From Myxococcota bacterium (GTDB taxonomy: Bacteria > Myxococcota > XYA12-FULL-58-9 > JALHOP01): 64,000 bases of DNA. The notes below the pieces were generated by a model. That model did no database searches. It saw only the letters and a program-made list of their open reading frames with translations, and had not been told where the DNA came from. Location: NCBI GenBank assembly GCA_022842935.1, contig JALHOP010000012.1, forward strand, positions 62,001 through 126,000, given 5' to 3'. This document shows, piece after piece, positions 55,783 to 64,000 of the stretch. The first letter of the stretch is position 1. Every line of letters begins with the position of its first letter. Made by a program: the position numbers and the translations under genes.

Positions 55783-56592
55783 ATGCAGGACTTGGTCATT
55801 ACTGGGGCAACCGGCGGCATCGGCAGGGCCCTCGCGCTGGCCGCGCCCAAGACCTATCGATTGGTCGTCGTTGGTCGGGACTTGACCGCCACGGGCGAGG
55901 TCGTTCGCGACCTCGCCAAGCAAGGCAAGGCAGCCGAGGCGGTCCCGGGTGACCTATCGTCGTTGGCTTCGTCGCGATCGCTGGGCGAGCGCTTACTGAA
56001 GTCGGTGCGCCCTGGGGCGGTTCTGGTCCACAACGCTGGCATCTGGCCTTCGCGGCGGGTCCTCAACGTCGACGGTTATGAAATGAGCTACATGGTCAAC
56101 ATGGTGGCACCACTTGTTCTGCAAGATCCGCTTTTGCGGGCAGGTGTGATCAAGCGCATCATGGTCATCGGCGCGGGCCTCATGGTGAAGGGTCGATTCG
56201 ACGCCGACCGTACCGCGCGCGGCGATGACTTCTCCGGTATCCGTACCTATTGCGACACCAAGCTCGGCCAGGCTGTCGCGATGCGCACGGTGGCAAAGGC
56301 CCACCCCGAGATCGACGTGTTGGTGGTGCATCCGGGGGTCGTGCGTACCGAGCTCGGCGCGCGGCGTGGCTTCATGGGGTGGCTCCTGCGGCAGGTGAAG
56401 CGTCGTTGGGAAGATCCATCGGTGTGTGCGGAGCGCCTGGTACGGCTCCTCGCGCGCGAGCGCTGGGAGGAAAGTCCAGGTGAAGCGCGCTGGATGGTCG
56501 AGGAGAAGGCGGAGCCTTGGCCGTCGATCGCCGATTGGGTGAACGACGCGGTGAACACCGCGATAGCAAACGTGCGTACGCGAGGCACCTGA
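55783..56592 (+). CDS. Short-chain dehydrogenase/reductase
   Basis: 269 residues from the ATG at 55783. The Rossmann motif is VITGATGGIGRALAL, the structural LVHNAGIWPSRR is near residue 85, and the active-site YCDTK (YxxxK) is near 155. After the NAG region VLNVDGYEMSYMVNMVAP matches the usual N-x-x-G/A-x-x layout. The C-terminal part is longer and basic. The substrate cannot be told; many relatives are retinol dehydrogenase-like. It shares a short divergent region with the envelope operon, so joint control is possible. Confidence 0.88.
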   Translation: MQDLVITGATGGIGRALALAAPKTYRLVVVGRDLTATGEVVRDLAKQGKAAEAVPGDLSSLASSRSLGERLLKSVRPGAVLVHNAGIWPSRRVLNVDGYEMSYMVNMVAPLVLQDPLLRAGVIKRIMVIGAGLMVKGRFDADRTARGDDFSGIRTYCDTKLGQAVAMRTVAKAHPEIDVLVVHPGVVRTELGARRGFMGWLLRQVKRRWEDPSVCAERLVRLLARERWEESPGEARWMVEEKAEPWPSIADWVNDAVNTAIANVRTRGT

Positions 56593-56704
56593 CCGGCGCA
56601 CGCTTGATGCCTGGACGAAAAGCTGGCGCCAATCGCACGCAGACCTCCCCGCGTTGCTCTGGCCGACACATCATAGTTAGCCTGCGTCGGGGGAGGGTTC
56701 GTGC

Positions 56705-58918
56705 ATGGGTCGACTATTGCTGGTGTCGAACCGGCTACCGGTGTCGATCAAGCGCCAGGAGAGCGGTCAGCCGGCGCTCGTTCGAAGTAGCGGCGGCCTC
56801 ATCGCGGGTCTAGGGCCCGTCCACGACGGGGGAGATGGTGAGTGGATCGGAAGCCTCGGTGGTGGCCCGGTTCCAGGCGACGTCAAGAACGAGCTGGCCA
56901 AACAACGCCTGGTCGCCGTGGAGGTCGATGCTAACGACGCCAGGCGACACTACGAGGGATATTCGAACAACGTTCTCTGGCCGCTGTTCCACTATCTTCT
57001 CAACCACGTCACCTTCGACGCCTGTGACTTCGAGGCATACCGTCGGGTCAATGAGCGTTTCGCCGAGGTGATCGCTTCGCGGGTCAAGCCCGGCGACCGT
57101 ATCTGGGTTCACGACTACCACCTCTTGCTGCTGCCGGCGATGTTGCGCGAGCGACTCCCCGACGTCCCGATTGGGTTCTTTCTGCACATTCCGTTTCCTT
57201 CGTCCGAAGTTGTTCGGATGTTGCCGCGCCGAGAAGAGATCTTGCGTGGCCTCGCTGGCGCGAACCTCATCGGCGTTCACACCTACAACTTCGCCCGCCA
57301 CCTGGTGTCGAGCTTCCGGCGCATCATCGGTCTCGAGTTCAACGACGACGGGACCCGCGAAAGCGGACAGCCATCGCGCATTGGCGTGTTTCCTCTTGGT
57401 GTCGACGTCGCCATGCATCAAGGCCTTGCGAGCGCTCCCGAGCGAGCCCGCCGTGTCGACGAGCTGCGCAAGGAGTTCCGCCACCGCAAGATCGTGCTCG
57501 GTGTCGACCGCCTCGACTACACCAAGGGCATTCCGCTGAAGATCCGAGCCTTCCGGTGCTTGCTCGAGACCCGCCCCGAGTGGCGCGACAAGGCGGTGCT
57601 CGTCCAGCTCGCTGTGCCGTCCCGTGACGGCATTGCGGCGTACAAGGCGCTGCGTGAAGAGGTCGAGGGCATGGTCGGGGCCGCGAACGGCGCCCTCGAG
57701 CAGAACGGTCTCGTGCCTGTGCACTACCTCTATCGCTCGGTGTCCCCCGAAGAGCTCTCGGCGATGTACCTTGCCGCCGATGTCATGCTGGTGACGCCGG
57801 TGCGCGACGGCATGAACCTCGTCATCAAAGAATACGTGGCCTCTCGGCTCGACGACAGCGGCGTTGCGGTGCTGTCCGAGTTCGCCGGCGCCGCGTCCGG
57901 CTTTGGGGAAGCGTTGCTGCACAATCCTTGGGACGTCGAGGGGACCGCGGCGTCGATCGAGCGCGCGCTCACGATGACCAGCGATGAGGCCGCGCACCGC
58001 ATGAAAAGCTTACGCCATCGGGTTGCGACCTCCGATGTTCATTGGTGGGTCGGGCGCTTTCTGGCGGCTTTCGACACCGCGACCAGCGAGCTCAATGACT
58101 TCCTTGCCGGCACCAGCGAGGCGAAGACCTACGTGTCGCGGGAATGGGTCCGCGGCTGCGTCGACCGGTGTGCCAAAGCGCGCCGTGCGGTCCTCGCGCT
58201 CGACTACGATGGCACGCTCGTCGAGCTTGCACGCACCCCGGAGGAGGCAAGACCCACGCCGCGCCTGCTCGAGGTGCTCAACGCCCTCTGCATCGACCCT
58301 GGCCTCGAGGTCGTGGTCGTGAGCGGCCGCGAGCATACCTCGCTCGGCGAGTTCTTCGCCGACGTCCCAGTGCATCTCATCGCCGAACATGGCTTGTCGT
58401 ACCGAGCTGCCGGCGCGTCCGCGTGGGAGCACCTTTTCCCGGATCTCGATCTCGGATGGCGCGACGCGGTGCGCGCCATCCTCGATGACTTCGTGCTGCG
58501 ATCGAAGGGAGCCTTCGTCGAGAGAAAATCGGCAAGTCTCGCCTGGCACTATCGTAACGTCGAGCCCGGCTTTGGGAGCTGGCAGGCGCGTGAGCTCGTG
58601 AATCACCTCAACGAGGCCTTCGCAAAGTCACCGCTCGAGGTCGTACGTGGGCACAAGGTCATCGAGGTGCGACCGCTCGGCGTCAACAAGGGTCGCGCGC
58701 TCAAGACCGTCATGCAGCGCTTCGGCGAGCTCGACTTCATCTTCGCCGCCGGCGACGACCGCACCGACGAAGACCTCTTCGCGACGCTGCCTGTCTCTGC
58801 CTACGCGGTAAAGATCGGGCGGGCGGTGAGCTTGGCGCCGCATCGACTCGCTACCCCGGCCCAATTGATCAACGTTCTCAAGCTCATCGCGAGAGCCAGA
58901 GCGGCACTCGGACAGTGA
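56705..58918 (+). CDS. otsA-otsB: Bifunctional trehalose-6-phosphate synthase/phosphatase
   Basis: 737 residues from an ATG with GGGAGGG upstream. Residues 1-470 are the GT20 synthase: [51 protein letters not shown] and the donor site [14 protein letters not shown]. Residues 490-730 are the HAD phosphatase: [12 protein letters not shown] with the nucleophile Asp, [15 protein letters not shown] and [13 protein letters not shown]. It makes trehalose from UDP-glucose and glucose 6-phosphate in two steps. Fused forms are more typical of eukaryotes and some bacteria than of E. coli. The stop lies within the palindrome before the regulator gene. Confidence 0.96.
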   Translation: MGRLLLVSNRLPVSIKRQESGQPALVRSSGGLIAGLGPVHDGGDGEWIGSLGGGPVPGDVKNELAKQRLVAVEVDANDARRHYEGYSNNVLWPLFHYLLNHVTFDACDFEAYRRVNERFAEVIASRVKPGDRIWVHDYHLLLLPAMLRERLPDVPIGFFLHIPFPSSEVVRMLPRREEILRGLAGANLIGVHTYNFARHLVSSFRRIIGLEFNDDGTRESGQPSRIGVFPLGVDVAMHQGLASAPERARRVDELRKEFRHRKIVLGVDRLDYTKGIPLKIRAFRCLLETRPEWRDKAVLVQLAVPSRDGIAAYKALREEVEGMVGAANGALEQNGLVPVHYLYRSVSPEELSAMYLAADVMLVTPVRDGMNLVIKEYVASRLDDSGVAVLSEFAGAASGFGEALLHNPWDVEGTAASIERALTMTSDEAAHRMKSLRHRVATSDVHWWVGRFLAAFDTATSELNDFLAGTSEAKTYVSREWVRGCVDRCAKARRAVLALDYDGTLVELARTPEEARPTPRLLEVLNALCIDPGLEVVVVSGREHTSLGEFFADVPVHLIAEHGLSYRAAGASAWEHLFPDLDLGWRDAVRAILDDFVLRSKGAFVERKSASLAWHYRNVEPGFGSWQARELVNHLNEAFAKSPLEVVRGHKVIEVRPLGVNKGRALKTVMQRFGELDFIFAAGDDRTDEDLFATLPVSAYAVKIGRAVSLAPHRLATPAQLINVLKLIARARAALGQ

Positions 58919-58929
58919 CAACTTGTCAC
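58915..58929. promoter_or_regulatory. Perfect 15-base palindrome, candidate Crp/Fnr operator
   Basis: GTGACAA-C-TTGTCAC is a perfect inverted repeat ending 22 bases before the ATG of the Crp/Fnr gene. Half sites GTGA and TCAC are spaced 7 bases apart, close to the TGTGA-N6-TCACA layout of CRP sites. Autoregulation is the natural guess. It overlaps the otsA-otsB stop codon, so it might also be a weak stem-loop in RNA. Confidence 0.5.
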
Positions 58930-58951
58930 CCCTGCTGCCGAAAAGCTTCGC

Positions 58952-59713
58952 ATGGCGGACGGCTTCCTGCAGCGACGTGTGCTGCAACATCCCATTTGGC
59001 GTGACGCCGACGAGCACGATGTGCGGACGCTCCTGCGGCGGTCGCAGCTCCTCGATTGCCCGGCCGGCGCGCTGATCGTTCGCGCCGGCGAACAGGCTAA
59101 ACACGTCCACCTGCTGCTCGATGGTGCCGTGCGCGTCTTCTACCCGGCCACGAAAGGTCGCGACGCCAAAGGGCGCGGGGCGCTTACCGTGAAGCTCTTT
59201 GGAGCCCCAGCGAGCTTCGGCGACGCCGAGTGCGTGATGCGGACTGTCTGGACAGAAAACGTACAAGCCCTGGTGCGCAGTCAGGTGCTCGCGACGCCCG
59301 TCGAGCGCTACTTCGATCTCTTGCGCAATGACGCGCGCCTCGCCTTTCGCCAGTACCTCGCGGTGGCGCGGCAGTTCGGAATCGCCATCCAATACGAGCA
59401 GGCGTCGAGCTCGGCGACCGCGCGCATCATAGCCACCATCGCAGCGTATGCCTCGCAGTTCGGGCGTCCCGCGCCAGGTGGCTTGCTCATCGACTACACC
59501 CTCACGCAAGACCTGCTGGCGCGCGAGAGCGATTGCCGGCGGCGCAGCATCGTGCGTGCTTTAGCGGAGTTGTACGCGGCCAAGCTCATGTGGCGCGTCA
59601 AGCGTCGCTATTGCGTCGCCTCTGTCGAAGCCTTGCTCGCGCACGCAGGCGCGCGGGTGCCGAACCTTGCGGTCACGACGGCGGACGACACCTGGGTGAT
59701 GCGAGCGGTCTGA
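58952..59713 (+). CDS. Crp/Fnr family transcription regulator
   Basis: 253 residues. A cyclic-nucleotide-binding beta-roll is visible (AGALIVRAGEQAKHVHLLLDGAVRVFYP, then KLFGAPASFGDAECVMR), and a dimer helix leads to a winged helix-turn-helix with LTQDLLARESDCRRRSIVRALAEL. The pocket lacks the Arg-Ser pair needed for strict cAMP binding, so the effector is unknown. A palindrome upstream may be its operator. Its stop overlaps the next gene by one base (TGATG), so regulator and enzyme are co-translated. Confidence 0.85.
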   Translation: MADGFLQRRVLQHPIWRDADEHDVRTLLRRSQLLDCPAGALIVRAGEQAKHVHLLLDGAVRVFYPATKGRDAKGRGALTVKLFGAPASFGDAECVMRTVWTENVQALVRSQVLATPVERYFDLLRNDARLAFRQYLAVARQFGIAIQYEQASSSATARIIATIAAYASQFGRPAPGGLLIDYTLTQDLLARESDCRRRSIVRALAELYAAKLMWRVKRRYCVASVEALLAHAGARVPNLAVTTADDTWVMRAV

Positions 59714-61647
59714 TGGATGTTTACGGCGTCGCACACGTCGCGTTTCGCGGCTATGGACTGCAGCGCAAGCATGGTCCGCGGGCCTACGACCTAACGACGT
59801 CGGCAGCGGGCGTTTTGCCGCCGCTCGATTCGCTTGCGCTCTCATCCAGCTCGCGGCCGGCGCGCGAGGCCAGCATGATCACCAGGGAGCCGGAGTTCTT
59901 CCGCCTGCTCGTTCCCGAGATTCACGCCGGTCTGCCGCGCGGTGTGGTTACGCGTTTCGCCGACTCACCCGCGCTCCGATTGCAGTGTGGCCGCGCGCTC
60001 GAAGAAGCACTGCGCGTCTTCTCGCCGGAAGCCTCGCTACAACGAGCGGCCCCGATCGAGCCACCCGACATGCCGCTCGTGCGAGAGGCCCTCGCGGACT
60101 TTCCCGACGATCACTTCGCGGGCCACGCGCTGATTGGCGTGCAGCATCTCTTCGTCTCGACCGTTGGTATGCTCGACACGCTTGCCTCGAAGGGCCTTGC
60201 CTACCGTCACATGACGGTCATTGGTAAGTCGTATTCGACCTGTTTCGGCGCAGCGCGCACGCTGGTCGACCGGGGTGCGCGCGTTCCATCCGTGCAGCTC
60301 GACCAATCGGCCGTCGAACATCACGACGCACTCATGGAGCGCACGGTGCGCGATGAGATCGTCCGCTATCGCGATGCAGTGGCCGCGGGGCGAGCACCCG
60401 AGAAGCTCCTCGTCCTCGACGAGGGCGGGCACATCGTCGACTTGCTGCACCGCGAGTTCTCTGACTTGTTGCCGCGAGTCACGGCGGTCGAGCAAACCAC
60501 GCGCGGCATCCGGCGCGCAGAGGACCTCGCGCTGCTTTCTTTCCCACTCGTCGACGTCGCAACGGCGCCGCTCAAGATCGACAATGAGATGGTCCTGGAT
60601 GCCATCTCTCTCTACAGCGAGGCGACGCGCAAGCGTTCCCACCTGCGACGCTGCGGCATCGACGTGCCGCGCGAGGTGTCGATCATGGGACTCGGTAAGC
60701 TCGGACGCCCGACCGCCGAATACTTCGCGAGCCGCGGCTATACGGTGCGCGCGTACGACAAGCGTGAGGTCACCCCCCCAGAAGGCGTGACGCTGGTCCG
60801 CGATCGCGAAGAGTTCCTCCGCGGCGCGCACATGCTGCTGCCCATCACAGGTGCCCGCCCGATGACCGCCGGCGACTACGCCCTCTTGCCGCATCGCGCG
60901 CTCGTCATGAACGGGGCATCGTCGAACGACGAGGTCGCGGCGTTCGAGGTCATCGCCAAAGCGCGCCGCGAGCAGCCGGCGCGCGCGTGGTGGCGCTCTG
61001 ACGTCATCGACAAAGAAGCTTACGTTGCAGAGTTGCCTGACCTGCTCGCCGACCGTGAGTACATCCTACCGTTGACGGGCTGGATCTGGGGCGAGCTCGA
61101 CCGGAAGGTCATCCCCTTGGGCCACGCCGCGCGGCGAGCCCAACGCGATCGCGTTCTGCACTTTGCGGACAAAGACGTTTATCTCGCGAAAAGTGGATTC
61201 GTGCTGAATCTCACAGACGAGGAAGACCCGATCCCCGCGAAATACATTCAAGTGACGCGTGCGGCGCTCGCATTGGCGTGCGCTCAAGCGGTCAGTTCGA
61301 CGACGCCTGGTCGTCTTGCGCTGGACCCGGTGCGCTCGCGGCGGCTTCACCTACGCTTTCGTGAAATCGTGGGCGACCCGGCGAAAGCGCGCTGGATACC
61401 TGGCTGGCGCGCGGACCTGCCCGCCACCAGGACGTTTTCCGACGCTGTGAGCCGCGATCGGCTGACGCGTGAGATGCCCGCCGAAGCGGTCGGCCCGGCG
61501 CGTGGCGGGCGCATCTTTTATGACGGACGGCAACTCGGCATGCGCGTGCGCTTGTCTCCGTCGCATGTGCTCGAGGACGTGGGCGAGAGCGGTCCGGTGA
61601 AGTCTGCGCCATCAAGGCGCAGACTTCGTTTATTCGTAATTGGCTGA
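59713..61647 (+). CDS. S-adenosylhomocysteine hydrolase-like NAD-binding protein
   Basis: 644 residues from the ATG at 59713. The middle has AdoHcy-hydrolase landmarks: LLVLDEGGHIVDLLH (compare DDGGD), TAVEQTTRGIRR (compare EETTTGVHR), PLKIDN (compare KFDN) and then the NAD-binding fold VSIMGLGKLGRPTAEYF. Canonical GYGDVGKG is replaced by GLGKLGRP, and the usual catalytic NDSVTKSKFDN segment is only partly matched. There is an extra N-terminal part of about 100 residues and a different C-terminus. It may be a divergent dehydrogenase of this superfamily. Co-translated with a Crp/Fnr regulator. Confidence 0.68.
   Translation: MDVYGVAHVAFRGYGLQRKHGPRAYDLTTSAAGVLPPLDSLALSSSSRPAREASMITREPEFFRLLVPEIHAGLPRGVVTRFADSPALRLQCGRALEEALRVFSPEASLQRAAPIEPPDMPLVREALADFPDDHFAGHALIGVQHLFVSTVGMLDTLASKGLAYRHMTVIGKSYSTCFGAARTLVDRGARVPSVQLDQSAVEHHDALMERTVRDEIVRYRDAVAAGRAPEKLLVLDEGGHIVDLLHREFSDLLPRVTAVEQTTRGIRRAEDLALLSFPLVDVATAPLKIDNEMVLDAISLYSEATRKRSHLRRCGIDVPREVSIMGLGKLGRPTAEYFASRGYTVRAYDKREVTPPEGVTLVRDREEFLRGAHMLLPITGARPMTAGDYALLPHRALVMNGASSNDEVAAFEVIAKARREQPARAWWRSDVIDKEAYVAELPDLLADREYILPLTGWIWGELDRKVIPLGHAARRAQRDRVLHFADKDVYLAKSGFVLNLTDEEDPIPAKYIQVTRAALALACAQAVSSTTPGRLALDPVRSRRLHLRFREIVGDPAKARWIPGWRADLPATRTFSDAVSRDRLTREMPAEAVGPARGGRIFYDGRQLGMRVRLSPSHVLEDVGESGPVKSAPSRRRLRLFVIG
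61599..61627 (+). terminator. Strong stem-loop within the 3' end of the AdoHcy-hydrolase-like gene
   Basis: GAAGTCTGCGCC and GGCGCAGACTTC form a perfect 12-base stem around the loop ATCAA, followed by GTTTATTCG. The position, 18 bases before the stop at 61645-61647, suggests a terminator overlapping the coding end, which would insulate the TonB receptor gene. The coded end (SAPSRRRLRLFVIG) looks unconstrained, as if the terminator were the selected element. Confidence 0.65.
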
Positions 61648-61711
61648 TCCGGTACGAGCTGCCGTCGCGTTCGGCTGGGGGAGGGCTCGCGAGCGCGCCA
61701 GGAGTTTCGTC

Positions 61712-63922
61712 ATGCGTTTTCGCATGGCGCTGTGCTGCACGTTCTTCGCGAGCGTGTCCCGCGCGGCGAGTCCCGAGCTTGAAGCCAAGTCCCCTGCGGC
61801 ACAAGACGGCGTCGCCGCGATAGCGGATGATGGCGCTCTTGAGCCCATCGAGGGCGCGACGTCGCTGGACGTTGAGCTGCTGCTCAACGCACCCGTGGTG
61901 ACCGGGACCGGTCGCGAGCAGTCGCGCGCGCTGTCGCCCGCAAACATCGTTACCTGGGAACGCGAGGACATCTTGCGCTACGGTTGGCGTAGCGTCGCCG
62001 AGGTGCTTTCGAACACGCCCGGGCTTTACGTGGTCGACGACCTGGTGATTCCGTCGCTGAGCGTGCGTGGTGTGAGCGGCGGTCTGCGCGCCGGCTCACG
62101 AATCGTCCGCATCATGATCAACGGCGTGCAAGTCAACTTCCGCCCCGACCTCACCGCGTTTCTCGGGCCCGAATACATTCCCATCGAAACCGTGGAGCGC
62201 ATCGAGATCGCCAAGGGGCCGCTCTCCGCTCTCTACGGAGCCAACGCCTTCCTTGCGACGGTCAACGTGATTACGCGGACACCAGAGCAAGGCTTGGGGG
62301 CCGAGCTCGCCGGCCGCGGTCACTTCATCAATGGGCGGGGTGGCTACGGAGGCGCCCTGCGTCTTTCGTACGCGAGTGAAGGCTTCAGCGTCATGGCGGC
62401 TGCTTCAGCGGACCGCATCGACCGCTCGGGCCTATCGTTGCGCCGAACGTTCCCCGCGCAGAACCCCGAGCTGCCTGCGTATTCGACCTTCTTCGACAGT
62501 GAAACGCGCGACGACGTCGCACGCCCCCAATCGTTCTTCGTTGCGAGCAGGCTAAAGCTCGGCGAGGCCGACTTCTCGGCACAAGGTGGTCGTCAGGTCG
62601 TCGACTCCGTGGCCGAGCTGCAGCCAGGTTCGGTATTCACACACGCAAGTCGCACCGCCATCGCGAACAACTGGGCGAGCCTTTCGTATGTGCAACAGGT
62701 TGGCGCCAGCACCACGATTTCGGCGAGCGCGGGTTGGAGTCACGGCGCCCCCACCGGCAACGAGCTCTTGTTCGCCAACGACAGCGTGAACTTCAGCTAC
62801 AGACGCAACTTCTCTTACACCGCCTTCGACTTCGCAGCCGCCGTCGAGACGCGACTCCCGTTCGACCTCGAGCTCAAAGTCGGTGCCGACTACACGCATG
62901 ACCGCGAGGGCATCCTCTACTTCACGCAGATCTACGAAGTCCCGCTGCTGATGCGTCCGGCGGGATTCGAGCGCGATCGCATCGATGCAGCGACGCCGCG
63001 CAATCGGACTCTCTCCGACCTCGGTGTCTTCGCGCAGCTGGGTGGCAACCCCATCGGCGCGCTCCCCAATCTCTACGTGCTCGGTAATCTTCGCGTCGAC
63101 GATCCGAACCTGTTCGATACCCAGGTGAGTTGGCGCGCGGGGCTTGCGTACACCTTCGGAGCCCACCTCATCAGCAAGATCATCGCTGGCCGCGCTTTCC
63201 AGACGCCCTCGGGTGTCCAGCTGTTCGCGCAACCAGGCTTCGGCTCCGCATACAACGTCGTCGGCTCGACGGCGCTGCCCGGACTGCCTGCGATCCAGCC
63301 GCAATCCGCCCGTAGTATCGAGTGGGCGACGACGCTCGCGGTTACCGATACCCTCGTCATCGATGGTTCGCTGTACTATCAGGACATCAGTCGCCCCATT
63401 GAGCTCACGCAAGTATCGTCGAGCTTCGCGGCGCGTAACCTGGGCAGTCGTGACTTCTGGGGTGCAGAGCTTGGCGCCCGCGTCAGCTCGGCGAGGCTCC
63501 TCGCCTTTGGCAGCTTCAGCGGGCAGTTCCTCGCCAACGACGACACCAACACCGGAGGCCTCTTCGGTAACGCGGCTCCTGCCGAGTTTCCGTCGTACAC
63601 GATCTATGCGGGCTCCACTCTGCGTCTGCCCGAGGTTTATGCCGCGCTCGCCGTCACCGGCCGCATCGTTGGTGTGCGCGGCTCATCGTCGAGCAACACG
63701 CTGCTCAATGCGCGGGACAGCTACTTGCTTGCGTCCTACGCGACGCTCGACGTTGCCGCGACGTCGATGAACCTGGCGTTTCTCGGTGAAGCGCGACCCA
63801 CGCAGCTTACGGCCGCGATTCACAACGTGACTGACAACGCCTTTTCGCAGCCCGGCCACGGTGGCTTCGACTTGCCTAACCTCGGGCGACAGCTCTTTCT
63901 GCGCTTGTCGCAGACCTTCTAA
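61712..63922 (+). CDS. TonB-dependent outer-membrane receptor
   Basis: 736 residues from the ATG at 61712 with GGAG upstream; a longer frame starts at a TTG inside the previous gene. A signal segment (MALCCTFFASVSRAAS) is followed by the plug domain: VVTGTGREQSRALSP, WRSVAEVLSNTPGLYVVDD, LSVRGVSGG, and IEIAKGPLSALYGANAFLATVNVITRTP. The rest is a beta barrel ending LFLRLSQTF with the C-terminal Phe. It should take up siderophores, vitamin B12 or other ligands. It lies 11 bases before a lipoprotein gene, a possible partner. No TonB-ExbB-ExbD gene is in the window. Confidence 0.94.
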   Translation: MRFRMALCCTFFASVSRAASPELEAKSPAAQDGVAAIADDGALEPIEGATSLDVELLLNAPVVTGTGREQSRALSPANIVTWEREDILRYGWRSVAEVLSNTPGLYVVDDLVIPSLSVRGVSGGLRAGSRIVRIMINGVQVNFRPDLTAFLGPEYIPIETVERIEIAKGPLSALYGANAFLATVNVITRTPEQGLGAELAGRGHFINGRGGYGGALRLSYASEGFSVMAAASADRIDRSGLSLRRTFPAQNPELPAYSTFFDSETRDDVARPQSFFVASRLKLGEADFSAQGGRQVVDSVAELQPGSVFTHASRTAIANNWASLSYVQQVGASTTISASAGWSHGAPTGNELLFANDSVNFSYRRNFSYTAFDFAAAVETRLPFDLELKVGADYTHDREGILYFTQIYEVPLLMRPAGFERDRIDAATPRNRTLSDLGVFAQLGGNPIGALPNLYVLGNLRVDDPNLFDTQVSWRAGLAYTFGAHLISKIIAGRAFQTPSGVQLFAQPGFGSAYNVVGSTALPGLPAIQPQSARSIEWATTLAVTDTLVIDGSLYYQDISRPIELTQVSSSFAARNLGSRDFWGAELGARVSSARLLAFGSFSGQFLANDDTNTGGLFGNAAPAEFPSYTIYAGSTLRLPEVYAALAVTGRIVGVRGSSSSNTLLNARDSYLLASYATLDVAATSMNLAFLGEARPTQLTAAIHNVTDNAFSQPGHGGFDLPNLGRQLFLRLSQTF

Positions 63923-63933
63923 GGAGCCGAGAC

Positions 63934-64000
63934 ATGCGCGGTGTTTCGATATTGGTTTGGGTTGCGGTCCTCGCCTCGTGCACCGACGACGTGGTGCGCG
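63934..64000 (+). CDS. Lipoprotein, N-terminal fragment cut by window end
   Basis: The frame opens with ATG at 63934 behind an AAGGAG site and runs off the window. The 22 residues visible (MRGVSILVWVAVLASC, then TDDVVR) form a lipoprotein signal with lipidation at Cys16. It begins 11 bases after the TonB receptor stop, so it is likely in the same operon; the function is not visible. Confidence 0.75.
   Translation, partial: MRGVSILVWVAVLASCTDDVVR

Overview
This is a GC-rich chromosomal window with long, tightly packed genes and frequent GTG or TTG starts. The content suggests a myxobacterium-like (Myxococcota or deltaproteobacterial) soil or predatory bacterium: a hybrid NRPS/PKS locus, many Cys-rich lipoproteins with eukaryote-like modules, TPR and FG-GAP proteins, a bifunctional trehalose enzyme and a large outer-membrane receptor. 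There is no rRNA or other taxonomic marker, so the assignment is inference. I saw no tRNA, rRNA, CRISPR array, insertion sequence or phage.

Layout. 1-7455: the right end of a biosynthetic cluster, with an NRPS end (adenylation plus carrier domain, glycine-like specificity code), a KS-AT-ACP-KS polyketide synthase whose second KS has lost its active-site Cys, and an acyl-CoA-dehydrogenase-fold enzyme. 7501-16941: housekeeping genes (TPR protein, dnaB, a response regulator with a dead GGDEF domain, a broken phosphoribosyltransferase gene, a C26 peptidase, then pyrH-frr-uppS-cdsA). 16950-24297: FG-GAP protein, galK-galM, rseP with three PDZ domains, an unknown protein and tsaB. 24374-28586: a minus-strand peptidoglycan operon (lytic transglycosylase, class A PBP, NlpC/P60); the PBP frame is broken at a 17-base homopolymer.

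28741-42316 is an accessory, surface-oriented region. It holds a lipoprotein with 12 LDL-receptor class A-like repeats overlapping a metzincin-like lipoprotein, a DUF6600-type protein, two small membrane proteins, a lipoprotein with about a dozen disintegrin-like repeats, another HExxH lipoprotein, a beta-propeller lipoprotein, an atypical subtilase and an unknown protein. 42357-47219 returns to metabolism and transport (diacylglycerol-kinase-like, transaldolase, kdsD, PilZ, MFS).

47281-55722 is the most interesting locus: nine minus-strand genes, five of them joined by 4-base start/stop overlaps and a sixth by an 8-base overlap. They encode an unknown helical protein, PspA/IM30, a solute-binding protein fused to an OmpA peptidoglycan-binding domain, an ABC permease and ATPase, a membrane coiled-coil protein, an AAA ATPase, a TerB-like protein and an ImmA/IrrE-like protein whose catalytic Glu is replaced. 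This looks like one envelope-sensing and membrane-maintenance machine; each part has known relatives, and I do not recognise the combination. 55783-64000: an SDR enzyme, otsA-otsB fusion, a Crp/Fnr regulator behind a perfect palindrome and overlapping an S-adenosylhomocysteine-hydrolase-like gene, a TonB-dependent receptor, and the start of a lipoprotein gene at the window edge.
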